Of a DNA stretch of 64,000 nt, positions 43,124 through 53,387 are shown in pieces. Under the pieces are notes generated by a model. It was not told the origin of the DNA. It ran no database searches and saw nothing but the letters and a program-made list of their open reading frames with translations. Source of the DNA: Actinomycetota bacterium (lineage in GTDB: Bacteria > Actinomycetota > CADDZG01 > WHSQ01). Within the stretch, counting starts at the first letter, position 1; each line of letters starts with the position of its first letter. The position numbers were made by a program, and so were the translations under genes. The stretch covers positions 1 through 64,000 of the forward strand of contig WHSV01000004.1 in NCBI GenBank assembly GCA_009379915.1, in the 5' to 3' direction.

Positions 43124-43813
43124 TCAGCCCGCCAACTTCCGCGCTCGCACGAAGACGGCGTCGAGCATCGCCTCGGTGAGCCTGCCGGTGAAGGTGTTCT
43201 GCTGACTGGGATGAAAGGAGCCGATGAGCGTGCGGTCGCCAAGTTTGCACTCCGCGAGGTGCCCGAACTTCGGTCGCGGGACGATGCGCTCAACCGTCCG
43301 GGCGGCGTTCGCCTGCAGCGAGTTGTCCCACGCGTAGCTGCCGAGTGCCACGATCGCTTTGACCCGGCCCAGGGCCTCGAGCTCCCTCAGGTGGTACGGC
43401 AGGCAGTTGTCGCGCTCCGCCGGGGTCGGCTTGTTCGCCGGCGGCGCGCACCGCACGATCGCCGCAACGTAAGCACCGAGCAGGCGCAGTCCATCGTCGG
43501 TCGCGACCGAGGTCGCCTGATTGGCCCAACCCGTACGATGCAGAGACGCGAAAAGCCAGTCGCCGGAGCGGTCCCCCGTGAAGATGCGACCCGTTCGGTT
43601 TCCGCCGTGAGCGGCGGGCGCGAGGCCCACGATCAACAAGCGCGCTTCGGGATCTCCAAAGCCCGGCACCGGTTTGCCCCAGTAGTCCTCGTGGGTGAAA
43701 CGGGCCACCTTCTCGCGGGCCACGCGCTCACGCCACTCGACCAGCCGGGGGCACGCCCGGCACTGGACTATGTCCTGGTTGATTGCCCGAATGCCCTGTC
43801 GTCCTGCGGACAT
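43124..43813 (-). CDS. Uracil-DNA glycosylase, family 5 (UdgB-like, Fe-S)
   Basis: About 229 aa from ATG 43813, which has GGAG at a suitable distance; an upstream start at 43840 is possible. The N-terminus has CRACPRLVEWRERV, the first Fe-S cysteine pair. Motif I is GLAPAAHGGNRTGRIFTGDRSGDWLF and motif II is GSFHPSQQNTFTGRLT, both characteristic of family 5 UDGs. Motif I lacks the catalytic Asp or Asn of families 1 and 4, as usual for this family. It removes uracil, hypoxanthine and related bases from DNA. Divergent from the DUF554 gene. Confidence 0.92.
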   Translation of the reverse strand: MSAGRQGIRAINQDIVQCRACPRLVEWRERVAREKVARFTHEDYWGKPVPGFGDPEARLLIVGLAPAAHGGNRTGRIFTGDRSGDWLFASLHRTGWANQATSVATDDGLRLLGAYVAAIVRCAPPANKPTPAERDNCLPYHLRELEALGRVKAIVALGSYAWDNSLQANAARTVERIVPRPKFGHLAECKLGDRTLIGSFHPSQQNTFTGRLTEAMLDAVFVRARKLAG

Positions 43814-43868
43814 GCTCACTCTCCAGTAGTTAACCTGCACCCATGCCTGCGCCCGGTTTCACCTGCCG

Positions 43869-44630
43869 ATGAGAGGCCTCGGAACACTCATCAACCTGGT
43901 TACCGTCGCCGTCGGCGGCGGCTTGGGGATGTTTGCGGGAGACCGCCTACCCGAACGCGTTCGACGCACCATTATGCAGGGCCTCGGCCTCGTTACGCTG
44001 GCGGTCGGTATCGTGGGTCTCGAGCCACTGTACGATCCCGCCGCCGGCCTGAGACGCTTCATCGTTCTCATCTCGGGGATCATTCTCGGCGGCCTCGTCG
44101 GAGAGGCGCTGCGACTCGAGGACCGGCTCGAGGGTTTGGGGAGCAGGCTCCAGCGACGGTGGTCGAGTGATCCCGGCGGACCCGGCAACCCCGGGCACGC
44201 GCGCGAAGCCACGACGGAGAATCGGTTCGTCGAGGGATTCGTCGTCGCGTCCACGGTGTTCTGCGCCGGTCCCCTCACGGTTCTGGGTTCGATCGAGGAC
44301 GGCTTGGGGATAAGCATCCGCTCGCTCGCCATCAAGAGCGCTCTCGACTTCTTCGCCGCCATCGGCTTTGCGTCGGTGTACGGGGCCGGCGTGCTCGGGT
44401 CACTGGTGACGATCCTCGTCTATCAGGGGGGCCTGACGCTCGCCGCTTCGCTGGTCGAGCCTCTGATGACGGCCGAGGTCATCGCTCAACTGGGCGCGGT
44501 CGGAAGCCTGCTCGTGCTGGGAATCGGTTTGCGCCTTCTCGACATCGCCCGGGTGCGAATCGTGAGCCTGATGCCCGCACTGATAATCGTGCCGGCGATC
44601 GCCGGGGCCGTCGAGGCCATGTTCCTTTAA
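43869..44630 (+). CDS. DUF554 family membrane protein
   Basis: 253 aa with about seven hydrophobic helices. Typical family stretches are GTLINLVTVAVGGGLGMFAGDRLPERV at the N-terminus, GFVVASTVFCAGPLTVLGSIEDGL in the middle and KSALDFFAAIGFASVYGAGVL. Members are conserved but of unknown function, possibly transporters. Convergent with the amino-acid ABC ATPase gene. A 6-bp hairpin (44631-44653) spans the two stop codons. Confidence 0.9.
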   Translation: MRGLGTLINLVTVAVGGGLGMFAGDRLPERVRRTIMQGLGLVTLAVGIVGLEPLYDPAAGLRRFIVLISGIILGGLVGEALRLEDRLEGLGSRLQRRWSSDPGGPGNPGHAREATTENRFVEGFVVASTVFCAGPLTVLGSIEDGLGISIRSLAIKSALDFFAAIGFASVYGAGVLGSLVTILVYQGGLTLAASLVEPLMTAEVIAQLGAVGSLLVLGIGLRLLDIARVRIVSLMPALIIVPAIAGAVEAMFL

Positions 44631-44638
44631 TCCCACCT

Positions 44639-45373
44639 CTACAGGACGTGGGAGAGAAACGCCTTGGTGCGGGTGTGCTGCGGCGACACGAAGATCTGCT
44701 TGGGGACGCCGTCCTCGAGTATCCGGCCGTCGTCCATAACGAGAAGGCGGGTTCCCACCTCCCGGGCGAAGCCCATCTCGTGTGACACCACCACCATGGT
44801 CATGCCCTCGTCCGCGAGCCGCTGCATGATGTCGAGCACCTCTTTCACCAGTTCGGGGTCGAGTGCCGAAGTAACCTCGTCGAAGAGCATGAGCTTCGGT
44901 CGCATGGCGAGGGCGCGCGCGATGGCGACGCGCTGCTGCTGCCCTCCGGAGAGCTGCGAGGGATAGGACTCGCCCCTCTCCTCCAGCCCGACGTGCTCGA
45001 GCTCCTGAAGGGCACGTTCCCTTGCCTCCGCATCGCTCAGCTTCAGGACCTTGCGAAGAGCGACGGTGATGTTCCCGAGCGCGCTCATGTGCGGAAAGAG
45101 GTTGAAGGACTGGAAAACGATGCCGATGTCGGTGCGGACCCTGTTCAAGTTGACGCGCACGTCGGTGATGTCCCTGCCGTCGAAGATGACTCGCCCCGAG
45201 GTTGGCTCCTCGAGCAGGTTGATGCACCGGAGTATCGTCGACTTTCCGGAGCCCGAGGGGCCGATGATGACGTTGACGCTGCCGGGATCCACCTGAAGGT
45301 CGATGTCCTTCAGCACATGGAGATCACCGAACCACTTGTTCAGCTTGTCGAGCTCGACGAGATGGGCGCTCAC
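44639..45373 (-). CDS. Polar amino-acid ABC transporter ATP-binding protein (GlnQ-like)
   Basis: 244 aa, standard PAAT ATPase length. Walker [11 protein letters not shown]-loop [17 protein letters not shown], signature [15 protein letters not shown], Walker [23 protein letters not shown] and switch [14 protein letters not shown] are all present. [12 protein letters not shown] is characteristic of the glutamine/arginine group. It overlaps the permease stop by 4 nt and is the last gene of the binding protein-permease-ATPase operon. Confidence 0.94.
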   Translation of the reverse strand: MSAHLVELDKLNKWFGDLHVLKDIDLQVDPGSVNVIIGPSGSGKSTILRCINLLEEPTSGRVIFDGRDITDVRVNLNRVRTDIGIVFQSFNLFPHMSALGNITVALRKVLKLSDAEARERALQELEHVGLEERGESYPSQLSGGQQQRVAIARALAMRPKLMLFDEVTSALDPELVKEVLDIMQRLADEGMTMVVVSHEMGFAREVGTRLLVMDDGRILEDGVPKQIFVSPQHTRTKAFLSHVL

Positions 45374-46446
45374 GCACCGACCCCCACGAGACCGCTTCGC
45401 AGTCGCCTCTCGAGCACGTTCACCAGTCGGATCAGGGGCAGGGTAATTGCGAGGTAGCCGAGCGCCACCATGACGTAAGGAGTGGGGTTGAAGTCGTTCG
45501 CCACGGCCTGGTCGCCGACGTTCATCAAATCTCGTTGCGCGGACGAGATACCCAGAACGATGATGAGGGCGGTGTCCTTTATCAGGATGACGAACTCGTT
45601 CATCAACGGCGGGATCACGCGCCTCACCGCCTGCGGAACGATCGCATAGCGCATCGCCTGCATGTACGACATCCCGAGGCCGCGGGCGGCCTCGATCTGG
45701 CCCCGCTCGATCGATTGAATGCCCGCCCGAAAGACCTCGGCCATGTAGGCGCCCGCGTTGAGGCTCAGAGCGATGATCGCTGCTCTGTACGTGTCTATCC
45801 GAATCCCCAGGCCGATTGGTATGCCCACCCCTATGAACACGAGCTGCCAGATCAGAGGCGTACCGCGGAAGAAGTTGATGTACAAGCGTGCAGGCGCGCG
45901 CACGACCGCTCGCTTACTGATGGCGAAGATCGCCAGGACCAGGCCGAAAATGATCCCGAAGAACTCGGCCGAGAACGCCAGTATGAGGGTGTTCTTGGCT
46001 CCGTTCAGGAAGTCGCCCATCATCGGGCCGAGCCGCTCGAAGTCGAGATAGCTGGTGGTGAACAGCTCGACCCGGTCGCCGTTCACGAACCAGAACGCTG
46101 CGGCTCCAAACAAAAGCGCCTGGCTCCCGAGAACGGCAGCCGCGATGCACTCCTCGCGACTGACCTTTGTCGCCATGGCGCGCAGGGGGACCAGCCCCAC
46201 GGCCACCGCGGCGACGCCCAGTGCCATCGCGACGATCAGCACGGCATCGAGCTCGTGGGACTTCAATCCCCTGACGAGAGAGTCACTCGGCGTGAAGCCG
46301 CGCGCGCTCAGGACGACTACGGTGCCCAGGAACAGCACGGCCAGCGAAAGCGCTCCGAGACCCGCCGCCACCAGGGAGACGGGGACGCTCTCGTTTCTGA
46401 TGAGAGTCAGACCCGAGGGAGGTCGCTCTCCGGCTTCAACCGCCAC
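45370..46446 (-). CDS. Polar amino-acid ABC transporter permease (HisM/GlnP type) with N-terminal extension
   Basis: 358 aa. The C-terminal 215 residues are a normal PAAT permease domain: [24 protein letters not shown], the conserved [16 protein letters not shown], and the coupling loop [35 protein letters not shown]. The N-terminal 110 residues add three more hydrophobic helices not found in the standard 220-residue permease, giving about eight in total. A single permease gene implies a homodimer. Confidence 0.9.
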   Translation of the reverse strand: MAVEAGERPPSGLTLIRNESVPVSLVAAGLGALSLAVLFLGTVVVLSARGFTPSDSLVRGLKSHELDAVLIVAMALGVAAVAVGLVPLRAMATKVSREECIAAAVLGSQALLFGAAAFWFVNGDRVELFTTSYLDFERLGPMMGDFLNGAKNTLILAFSAEFFGIIFGLVLAIFAISKRAVVRAPARLYINFFRGTPLIWQLVFIGVGIPIGLGIRIDTYRAAIIALSLNAGAYMAEVFRAGIQSIERGQIEAARGLGMSYMQAMRYAIVPQAVRRVIPPLMNEFVILIKDTALIIVLGISSAQRDLMNVGDQAVANDFNPTPYVMVALGYLAITLPLIRLVNVLERRLRSGLVGVGA

Positions 46447-46508
46447 TGCGTACTCCTCTCAGACCACAGAGCGCGTCGGATGGACGACCGCCCCCGGCTC
46501 GACCCCTG

Positions 46509-47399
46509 CTACTCGGACGCGTAGTCCGGGAGGTCCTGCTCGGGGAAGTACTTGCTGTAGATCTCGGCGAAGGTCCCGTCGTCGAACATCTCCTCGAGGG
46601 CGCCGTTGATCGCCTCGGTCAGCTCGGGATTGTCCTTGCTTACCGCGATCGCGTACTCCTCACCGGTCTCGACCTGCTCGACCACCTCGAGGCCGGGCTT
46701 GTCGGCGATCGATTCGAGCGTGACGGGGAGGTCGTTGAACACCGCGTCCAGCTGTCCGGCCTGCAGTTGCTGGTACATCTGGGGGGCCTTCTCGAACGTC
46801 ACGAGCTCGGCTCCCGTGAGCTCTTGCTCGGCGTAGAACGCGCCGGTCGTCGCCCGCTGGACACCCACTTTGGCGCCGTCGGGAAGCGAGTCGACGCTCG
46901 TGATGTCCGGATTCGCCTCGCTGTCGACCGTCAGCGATTGGAGCGACGGGTAGAACGGGATGGTGAAGTCGACGACCGCCGTCCGCTCCGCGACCGTCTC
47001 GGATGCCGGAGTGCCTTCGGGCGCGTAGGCGGTCACCGCCGCGGCGACCACATCGAACGACGTCCCCGAGGCAAGTTGCTGGAAGATGGTGCCGAAGTCG
47101 GTGGAGATCCACGCGTCGTCGGGGTTCTCGAGACCGAGACGGTCCGCAACCTCGCGGACGATCTCGACGTCGAAACCGGTCAGCTCGCCGGCCTCTTCGA
47201 ACTCGAACGGCGGGTAGGGGATGTCGGAACCAACGGTCAGGGTCCCCTCTTCGACCACGGTGAAATCGGAGGACTCCCCGTTCTCCGAGCTATCCGAGCC
47301 GCCCGTTTCCGTGGGCTCCTCCTCGCCGCACGCGGCCGCGATCAGCACGAGGGCGAACAGCGACACGAACAGCAAAGCCAGGCGCTTGTTGAATTTCAT
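46509..47399 (-). CDS. Amino-acid ABC transporter substrate-binding lipoprotein
   Basis: About 296 aa from ATG 47399 (MKFNKRL), with GGAGG 7 nt upstream. Lipobox AAAC, then a Glu/Ser-rich spacer and the SBP family 3 domain: TLTVGSDIPYPPFEFEEAGELTGFDVEIVREVADRLGL is the amino-acid-binding signature, and AVFNDLPVTLESI and YAIAVSKDNPELTEAINGALEEM complete the fold. The ligand is probably a polar amino acid (Glu, Gln or Arg class); it cannot be narrowed here. Confidence 0.92.
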   Translation of the reverse strand: MKFNKRLALLFVSLFALVLIAAACGEEEPTETGGSDSSENGESSDFTVVEEGTLTVGSDIPYPPFEFEEAGELTGFDVEIVREVADRLGLENPDDAWISTDFGTIFQQLASGTSFDVVAAAVTAYAPEGTPASETVAERTAVVDFTIPFYPSLQSLTVDSEANPDITSVDSLPDGAKVGVQRATTGAFYAEQELTGAELVTFEKAPQMYQQLQAGQLDAVFNDLPVTLESIADKPGLEVVEQVETGEEYAIAVSKDNPELTEAINGALEEMFDDGTFAEIYSKYFPEQDLPDYASE

Positions 47400-47455
47400 C
47401 AGGGTTCCTCCCGAGGATTCCAGTTCCGCCATGCGACAGTGAGAATACCTGGAAC

Positions 47456-48184
47456 TTACTCCTCGCCGAGGTAGGCCTTGCGCACCTGGTCGTTGCCGAG
47501 CAGCGTCTTGGCGTCGTCCTCGAGAACGATCTCACCGGTCTCGATGACGTATCCGCGCTGCGCGGCCCCCAGCGCCATCTGTGCGTTCTGCTCGATCAGC
47601 AGCACGGGGATGCCCTCTTTGTTGACCTCGGCGATGACCGCGAAGACCCGCTCGACCACCTGAGGAGCGAGCCCCATCGAGGGCTCGTCGAGCATCAGCA
47701 GCTTGGGCTTCGCCATGAGGGCACGTCCGATGGCCAGCATCTGCTGCTCGCCTCCCGAGAGGGTCCCTCCGAGCTGCTTGCGCCGTTCCTGGAGGATCGG
47801 GAAGAGCTCGAAGACGTGATCGAGATCGCTCGACACCTCTTGCTTGGTGGTCTTGGTTCGTTGAAACGCACCCATCCCGAGGTTCTCGGCGACGCTCATG
47901 TTCGGAAAGATGTGGCGGCCCTCGGGAACTTGCACGATGCCCTTGGCGACGACATGGTGGCTCTTCATCCCCGTGATGTCCTCACCCTTGAAGAGGACCT
48001 GGCCCTGAGCGGGTGGGTGCACCATCGAGATCGATCGCAACGTAGTGGTCTTGCCCGCCCCGTTGCCGCCGATCAGGGTCACCACCTCGCCCTCGTTGAC
48101 CGAAAGGTGGATACCTCGTACCGCCTCGATGACTCCGTACCGGACGTGTAGGTCCTTGAGTTCCAGCAGAGGTGTCCCGGCCAC
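47456..48184 (-). CDS. livF: Branched-chain amino-acid ABC transporter ATP-binding protein
   Basis: 242 aa from GTG 48184, immediately after the livG stop, with GGGGGAG upstream. Walker A GGNGAGKTTTLRSI, signature LSGGEQQMLAIGRALM, Walker B KLLMLDEPSMGLAPQVVERVF and switch VLLIEQNAQMAL, all LivF-specific in wording. Last gene of the livK-H-M-G-F operon. Confidence 0.95.
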   Translation of the reverse strand: MAGTPLLELKDLHVRYGVIEAVRGIHLSVNEGEVVTLIGGNGAGKTTTLRSISMVHPPAQGQVLFKGEDITGMKSHHVVAKGIVQVPEGRHIFPNMSVAENLGMGAFQRTKTTKQEVSSDLDHVFELFPILQERRKQLGGTLSGGEQQMLAIGRALMAKPKLLMLDEPSMGLAPQVVERVFAVIAEVNKEGIPVLLIEQNAQMALGAAQRGYVIETGEIVLEDDAKTLLGNDQVRKAYLGEE

Positions 48185-49042
<858 letters not shown>

Positions 49043-49045
49043 GGG

Positions 49046-50317
49046 TTAACTGCCTTCCTTATGCTGAGCAGCTTCATGCACCGAGGACGCGAACTCGATC
49101 TCGTCCTTGCTCGGTTGTGCGGTCTCGTCCACGATGACGCCCTCGGCGGCGCTCGCCTCGGAGAGCTCGACTCTTCGGCGTTTCGGTGCCAGCAGCCCGC
49201 CCGGTCTGAAGATCATCACGACGATCAGCAGGAAACCGAACACCGCGATGCGGCCGGTTTCGGGATCGAAGCCGAAGATCGTCTCGCCACCCGATGCCTC
49301 GCGCACGACCTGCGGCAGTCCCTGCACGAGAACCGCTCCCAGCACCGCTCCCGAGATGCTCCCCAGGCCACCGATGACGACGGCGGCAAGGATGAGGATC
49401 GATGCGAGCAGTGGGAAGTTCGCCGGGCTTATGAAAGTCAGATAGCCGGCATAGATCCAGCCCGCGACGCCGCTTGTGGAGGCGCCGATGGCGAACGCAA
49501 GCACCTTCATTCGCACCACCGGGACGCCCATGGCCGCCGCCGCGACCTCGTCTTCGCGAATCGCCGTCCAGTATCTGCCGATCCTCGAATCCTCGAGGTG
49601 GCGAATCATTATGACGGCGAGAATGATGGCCGGAATCAGGAGATAGAACCAGTAGTTCTCCGAGCCGAGAACGGTGAACTCGATGGGACCGAGCTGCGGC
49701 CGCTCGATTCCGGGGATGCCGCGCGAACCGTTGGTCTGGGGAAGGTTGTTCGCCGTCTGTCTGACGATCTCGTGGAACCCGAGCGTCACGATCGCGAGGT
49801 AGTCGCCTCGCAATCGAAGGGTCGGCGTTCCCAGAGCCACTCCCGCGAGGACGCAGACCAGAACCGCGAAAGGCAGGGCCGCAAGGTTCGGCCAGACCAC
49901 GAAGTGGAACTGCTCCGCGCCGCCTGAATCGGTCATCAGCGCGGCCGTGTAGGCCCCGATCATGAAGAACGCCACATAGCCGAGGTCCAGCAGACCTGCC
50001 ATTCCCACCACGATGCTGAGTCCCAGCGCGAGCAGGATGTAGATGCCGGTGTCGACGAGCACGCTGACGCCGAAGCTGCCGTTGATGTACGGGATGGGGC
50101 TGTCGAAATCCTCCAGGAACGGCACGATCTCCGGCTTCATCAAGATCGGGATTGCGATCATCACGAGTATCGCCAGCAGGTACCGCCCGTAGCCGATTGC
50201 CCGCCATACTCCGAACAACGGTTGGGCGACCTTGATCACTTCGTCCGGGATGCGCTCGGCGGTCCTCGGGTAACGGTCCCCCAGATAGGTTCGCAGATCT
50301 CTGTCGCTCCCGGCCAT
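49046..50317 (-). CDS. livM: Branched-chain amino-acid ABC transporter permease
   Basis: About 423 aa from ATG 50317, 2 nt after the livH stop; longer starts would overlap livH heavily. An N-terminal hydrophilic segment of about 35 residues precedes eight or more helices. Family markers are [53 protein letters not shown], and the coupling helix [30 protein letters not shown]. The C-terminal tail of about 45 residues is hydrophilic and acidic. Confidence 0.94.
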   Translation of the reverse strand: MAGSDRDLRTYLGDRYPRTAERIPDEVIKVAQPLFGVWRAIGYGRYLLAILVMIAIPILMKPEIVPFLEDFDSPIPYINGSFGVSVLVDTGIYILLALGLSIVVGMAGLLDLGYVAFFMIGAYTAALMTDSGGAEQFHFVVWPNLAALPFAVLVCVLAGVALGTPTLRLRGDYLAIVTLGFHEIVRQTANNLPQTNGSRGIPGIERPQLGPIEFTVLGSENYWFYLLIPAIILAVIMIRHLEDSRIGRYWTAIREDEVAAAAMGVPVVRMKVLAFAIGASTSGVAGWIYAGYLTFISPANFPLLASILILAAVVIGGLGSISGAVLGAVLVQGLPQVVREASGGETIFGFDPETGRIAVFGFLLIVVMIFRPGGLLAPKRRRVELSEASAAEGVIVDETAQPSKDEIEFASSVHEAAQHKEGS

Positions 50318-50319
50318 TC

Positions 50320-51261
50320 CTAGCCGCCCATCCTTTCGCCCAGGAGCCCGGTCGGCCTGAACACGAGCACCAGCACGAGCACCGAGAAGGCCACCACGTT
50401 TCTCCACTCGGAACCGATGCACACCGAGCTCACGCTCTCGATCAGCCCGAGCATCACGGCGCCGAGCACGGCGCCCCGGATGTTACCGATGCCTCCGAGC
50501 ACGGCCGCCGTGAAAGCCTTCAGCCCGGGGAAGAAGCCCATGTTGAATTCCACGCTTCCTGTCCGCAGCCCGTAGAGGACCCCGGCGATCCCGGCGAAAA
50601 AGCCCCCGATAACGAAGGTCGTGACGATGACCCGGTCGACGTTTACGCCCATGAGCTGTGCCGCGGTTATGTCCTCGCTGAGGGCCCGGATGCTGCGTCC
50701 GGTCCGAGTCTGGTTGATGATCCGGTCGAGAACGATGAGGCAGACGATCGAAGTAATCACGAGCAGGAACATGATGTCGGTCACGCGCGTCCCGAGCAGA
50801 TCCTCGAACACGGCGCTCTGCCGGCTCATGTAATTGGGGAACGGCCGCCGGCCGGGGCCCAGGAGGAAGTTCTGCTGGTACATGTAGGTCATGAAGAAGG
50901 ACGCGCCGATGGCGGTGATCAGGTACGAGAGCCGGGCGGCGTTGCGCCTCCGCAGAGGCCGGTAGGCGAATCGCTCGAGGACGGCCGCGGACAGCGAGGA
51001 CGCGATCCCTCCGATCAGCAGGGATAGGCCGACCACCAGCAAAAGCTCGACGCCCGAGACGGGTTCCGTGATGCCGAACCACATGCCGAAGGCGTAGAAG
51101 ACCGCGATGCCACCGGTGGCGAAGATCACGTCGTGCGCGAAGTTGATCAGCTTCAGCACGCCGTAGACCATCGTGTAACCCAGTGCGATCAGGGCGTACA
51201 GGAACCCCAGGATGAGGCCGGTGACGACCTGTGGGCCAAAGAGGCCGAAATTACACTCCAA
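50320..51261 (-). CDS. livH: Branched-chain amino-acid ABC transporter permease
   Basis: 313 aa with about eight transmembrane helices. Family segments include GLILGFLYALIALGYTMVYGVLKLINFAHDVIFATGG at the N-terminus and the coupling region GRSIRALSEDITAAQLMGVNVDRVIVTTFVIGG, with LKAFTAAVLGGIGNIRGAVLGA near the end. It forms the membrane channel with LivM. It is separated from livK by 131 bp containing a strong hairpin. Confidence 0.95.
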   Translation of the reverse strand: MECNFGLFGPQVVTGLILGFLYALIALGYTMVYGVLKLINFAHDVIFATGGIAVFYAFGMWFGITEPVSGVELLLVVGLSLLIGGIASSLSAAVLERFAYRPLRRRNAARLSYLITAIGASFFMTYMYQQNFLLGPGRRPFPNYMSRQSAVFEDLLGTRVTDIMFLLVITSIVCLIVLDRIINQTRTGRSIRALSEDITAAQLMGVNVDRVIVTTFVIGGFFAGIAGVLYGLRTGSVEFNMGFFPGLKAFTAAVLGGIGNIRGAVLGAVMLGLIESVSSVCIGSEWRNVVAFSVLVLVLVFRPTGLLGERMGG

Positions 51262-51327
51262 TCAATTCCCCCGGCGAGCGCTGGTCAGATTTGCGTTCGG
51301 TCTGCCACTGCGTCACGTCGCTGGCAG

Positions 51328-51354
51328 AAAGGGGGATCGATGCGATCCCCCTTT
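51328..51354 (-). promoter_or_regulatory. Intra-operon hairpin between livK and livH
   Basis: A perfect 12-bp stem (51328-51339 with 51343-51354) and 3-nt loop lie between the binding-protein gene and the permease genes. On the transcribed minus strand the stem ends in three T residues. Such hairpins often cause partial termination or protect the 3' end of the upstream message, giving more binding protein than permease. Confidence 0.65.
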
Positions 51355-51392
51355 CACAACCAGATGGAACCTTAACTCCTACTGCTTGGCTT

Positions 51393-52577
51393 CTACTCGA
51401 TCAACTCGGATGCAGGACCAAGCGATACGAAGTCCTCGTCCGGAGTGCTCCACTCGTAGACGTACACGGCCTCGGGTCCGACATCGAGGTTGCCGGTCTC
51501 GGTGAACTGGTACGTCTTCGTGATGCCGGTGTAGTTCGCGTCACGCAGGTACTCGACCACGGAGACGCGCACATCTTCGACGGCGCCCTCGGGGTCAGCT
51601 TCCTTGAGCGCCTCGGCCACCAGGTTGGTCGCGTCGTAGGCGTCGGCTGCGAACGTCCCCGGGTCGCGGTCGTAAGTCTCGTTGATGCCCGACACGAAGG
51701 CCTCGGCCTCGGGGATGCCGAGCGGGTCGACACACGGACAGGTGACCTGCAGGCCCTCGACCGCGTCGCCGATTTCGCCGAAGGTCGAGTCCTTGGCGCC
51801 GTCGTCGGAGACGATGGTTCCCTCGTAGCCGGCCTCGCGCAGTTGCTGAACGAGAGGCTTGGCCTCGGCGCTGTATCCGCCGTAGAAAAGCAGATCCGTG
51901 CCAGCATCGACGATCTGCGTCACGACCGGGGGAATCGAGTCTTCCTCTCCCGGGGAGATGATGAACGGTCCCTCGGTGTCTCCGACCGTTTTTGCAACGG
52001 CGTCGGCCAGGCCCTTGGAGTAGTCCTGGTTGTCGTGAGCGATCGCAACCGACCCGCCCAAGCTGGTGAGGTACTGACCCGCAACCTCGCCCTGGACGTC
52101 GTCGTCGGCAACCGCACGGAAGAACGTCTCGTAGCCCTGGTCGTCGATCGTCGCACCCGTGCAGGACGGACATACGAACGCCACACCCGACTCGCTGAAG
52201 ATCTCACCCGTGGCGAGGGTCTCGCCCGAGAAGTACGGGCCGACTATCGCCACGAGCTCCTCGTTCTCGACCAGACTCTGAGCGAGGGGAGGTGCCTGAG
52301 CCGGATCGCCCTGGCTGTCCTCGTCGACGAGCTCGAGCGTGCACGGTAGCTCGCCGGCCTCGTTGAGCTCCTCAACCGCGTACTCGATGCCCTGGAAGAT
52401 CGGTTGACCGATGGTGGCGTTGTCACCCGACAGCGCGCCCATCGTGCCGATAACCCAGTTGCAGTCGACGTCCTCGGCGCCGGCGTCTCCGTCGTCGTCG
52501 TCCCCTCCACATGCTGCAGCGAGCAGCATCACAGCCGACAGCAGCGCAAGCAGCGCGAGCCACCGTGATTTTTTCAT
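51393..52577 (-). CDS. livK: Branched-chain amino-acid ABC transporter substrate-binding lipoprotein
   Basis: 394 aa. Signal peptide with lipobox LAAAC, then an Asp/Gly-rich spacer and a Leu/Ile/Val-binding (periplasmic-binding protein type I) domain: WVIGTMGALSGDNATIGQPIFQGIEYAVEELNEAG is the first strand-helix unit, LVEDEDSQGDPAQAP-type and VAIVGPYFSGETLATGEIF segments follow. Two Cys in FVCPSCTGA are unusual and may form a disulfide or metal site near the ligand. First gene of the Liv operon; 52578-52690 upstream holds its promoter. Confidence 0.93.
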   Translation of the reverse strand: MKKSRWLALLALLSAVMLLAAACGGDDDDGDAGAEDVDCNWVIGTMGALSGDNATIGQPIFQGIEYAVEELNEAGELPCTLELVDEDSQGDPAQAPPLAQSLVENEELVAIVGPYFSGETLATGEIFSESGVAFVCPSCTGATIDDQGYETFFRAVADDDVQGEVAGQYLTSLGGSVAIAHDNQDYSKGLADAVAKTVGDTEGPFIISPGEEDSIPPVVTQIVDAGTDLLFYGGYSAEAKPLVQQLREAGYEGTIVSDDGAKDSTFGEIGDAVEGLQVTCPCVDPLGIPEAEAFVSGINETYDRDPGTFAADAYDATNLVAEALKEADPEGAVEDVRVSVVEYLRDANYTGITKTYQFTETGNLDVGPEAVYVYEWSTPDEDFVSLGPASELIE

Positions 52578-52736
52578 CCTTCCCCCTTGCTAAGACAACA
52601 CTTACTCTGTCCGGTCGGACGGCCTTGAACCGCCCGAAACTCTGCCCCCGGCGTGCCCGGCTAAGGCAGGTGGGGCGGCGTTAGTTTACAGATCGCTTTC
52701 GCGAAGTCCAAGAAACATGGAACTGAATTTCCTCCT

Positions 52737-52771
52737 TTTGTCTGCTCGGACCAAGCTTTCTGGCAGACAAA
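52737..52771. repeat. 9-bp inverted repeat downstream of the ANTAR gene
   Basis: TTTGTCTGC (52737-52745) and its exact complement GCAGACAAA (52763-52771) flank a 17-nt spacer, 5 bp after the ANTAR gene stop and about 160 bp upstream of livK. No T-tract follows on either strand. It may be an operator, a transcript-end structure or a protein-binding RNA hairpin. Confidence 0.45.
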
Positions 52772-52775
52772 TTGC

Positions 52776-53387
52776 CTAATTGGGCCTCGATCCGGCCTCC
52801 TCGACGATCTCGTCGGCGATCGCCCTCATCGAACGGCGCTCGTTCATCGCCCGCTTCTGAATGTGGCGAAAAGCGTCGGCCTCGGACATCCCCTGCCCGT
52901 CCATCAGGCGTCCCTTCGCCTTGTCCACGGCCTTGCGCGTGTCCAGTTGCTCGCTCAGAGTGGCCGATTCACTACGAACCGCCGACAACTGAGCGTGACG
53001 TGCCAGAGCGATATCGATCGCCGGCATCAGGTCCGATTTCTGGAACGGCTTGACCAGGTACCCCATGGCTCCGGCCTCAGCCGCCCTCTGGACGAGGTCC
53101 CGCTGGGAGAACGCGGTCAGGATCAGAACCGCACCGAGCTGCTCGTCCGCGATCACCCCGGCGGCCGTGAGGCCGTCCATCCCCGGCATCTTCACGTCCA
53201 TGATGACGAGATCGGGTGACCGCTCCCGGGCCAGGCGTAACGCCGCCTCTCCATCGGCCGCCTCCCCCACGACCGCGTAGCCCTCCTCCTCCAGCATCTC
53301 CTTGAGGTCGAGGCGGATGATGGCCTCGTCCTCCGCAATCAGCAACCGAGGTGGGATGCCGGTCCCTTCGGCGGGGGCGTCGGTCAT
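52776..53387 (-). CDS. ANTAR-domain response regulator (PdtaR-like)
   Basis: 203 aa. N-terminal receiver domain with acidic pocket AEDEAIIRLDL, phosphoacceptor Asp in DLVIMDVKMPGMDG, conserved Thr in LILTAFSQ and Lys in YLVKPFQKSDL. The C-terminal ANTAR domain (about 135-195; LDTRKAVDKAKGRLMDGQGMSEADAFRHIQKRAMNERRSM) binds RNA hairpins and acts as an antiterminator. Length and order match mycobacterial PdtaR (Rv1626), which also lies near polA. The start overlaps the stop of the coiled-coil gene by 4 nt. The cognate kinase is not adjacent. Confidence 0.93.
   Translation of the reverse strand: MTDAPAEGTGIPPRLLIAEDEAIIRLDLKEMLEEEGYAVVGEAADGEAALRLARERSPDLVIMDVKMPGMDGLTAAGVIADEQLGAVLILTAFSQRDLVQRAAEAGAMGYLVKPFQKSDLMPAIDIALARHAQLSAVRSESATLSEQLDTRKAVDKAKGRLMDGQGMSEADAFRHIQKRAMNERRSMRAIADEIVEEAGSRPN

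Noticed and set aside
44631-44653. 6-bp hairpin across the DUF554 and GlnQ stop codons as a terminator
   Set aside because: The stem is short with an 11-nt loop and no T-tract on either strand.
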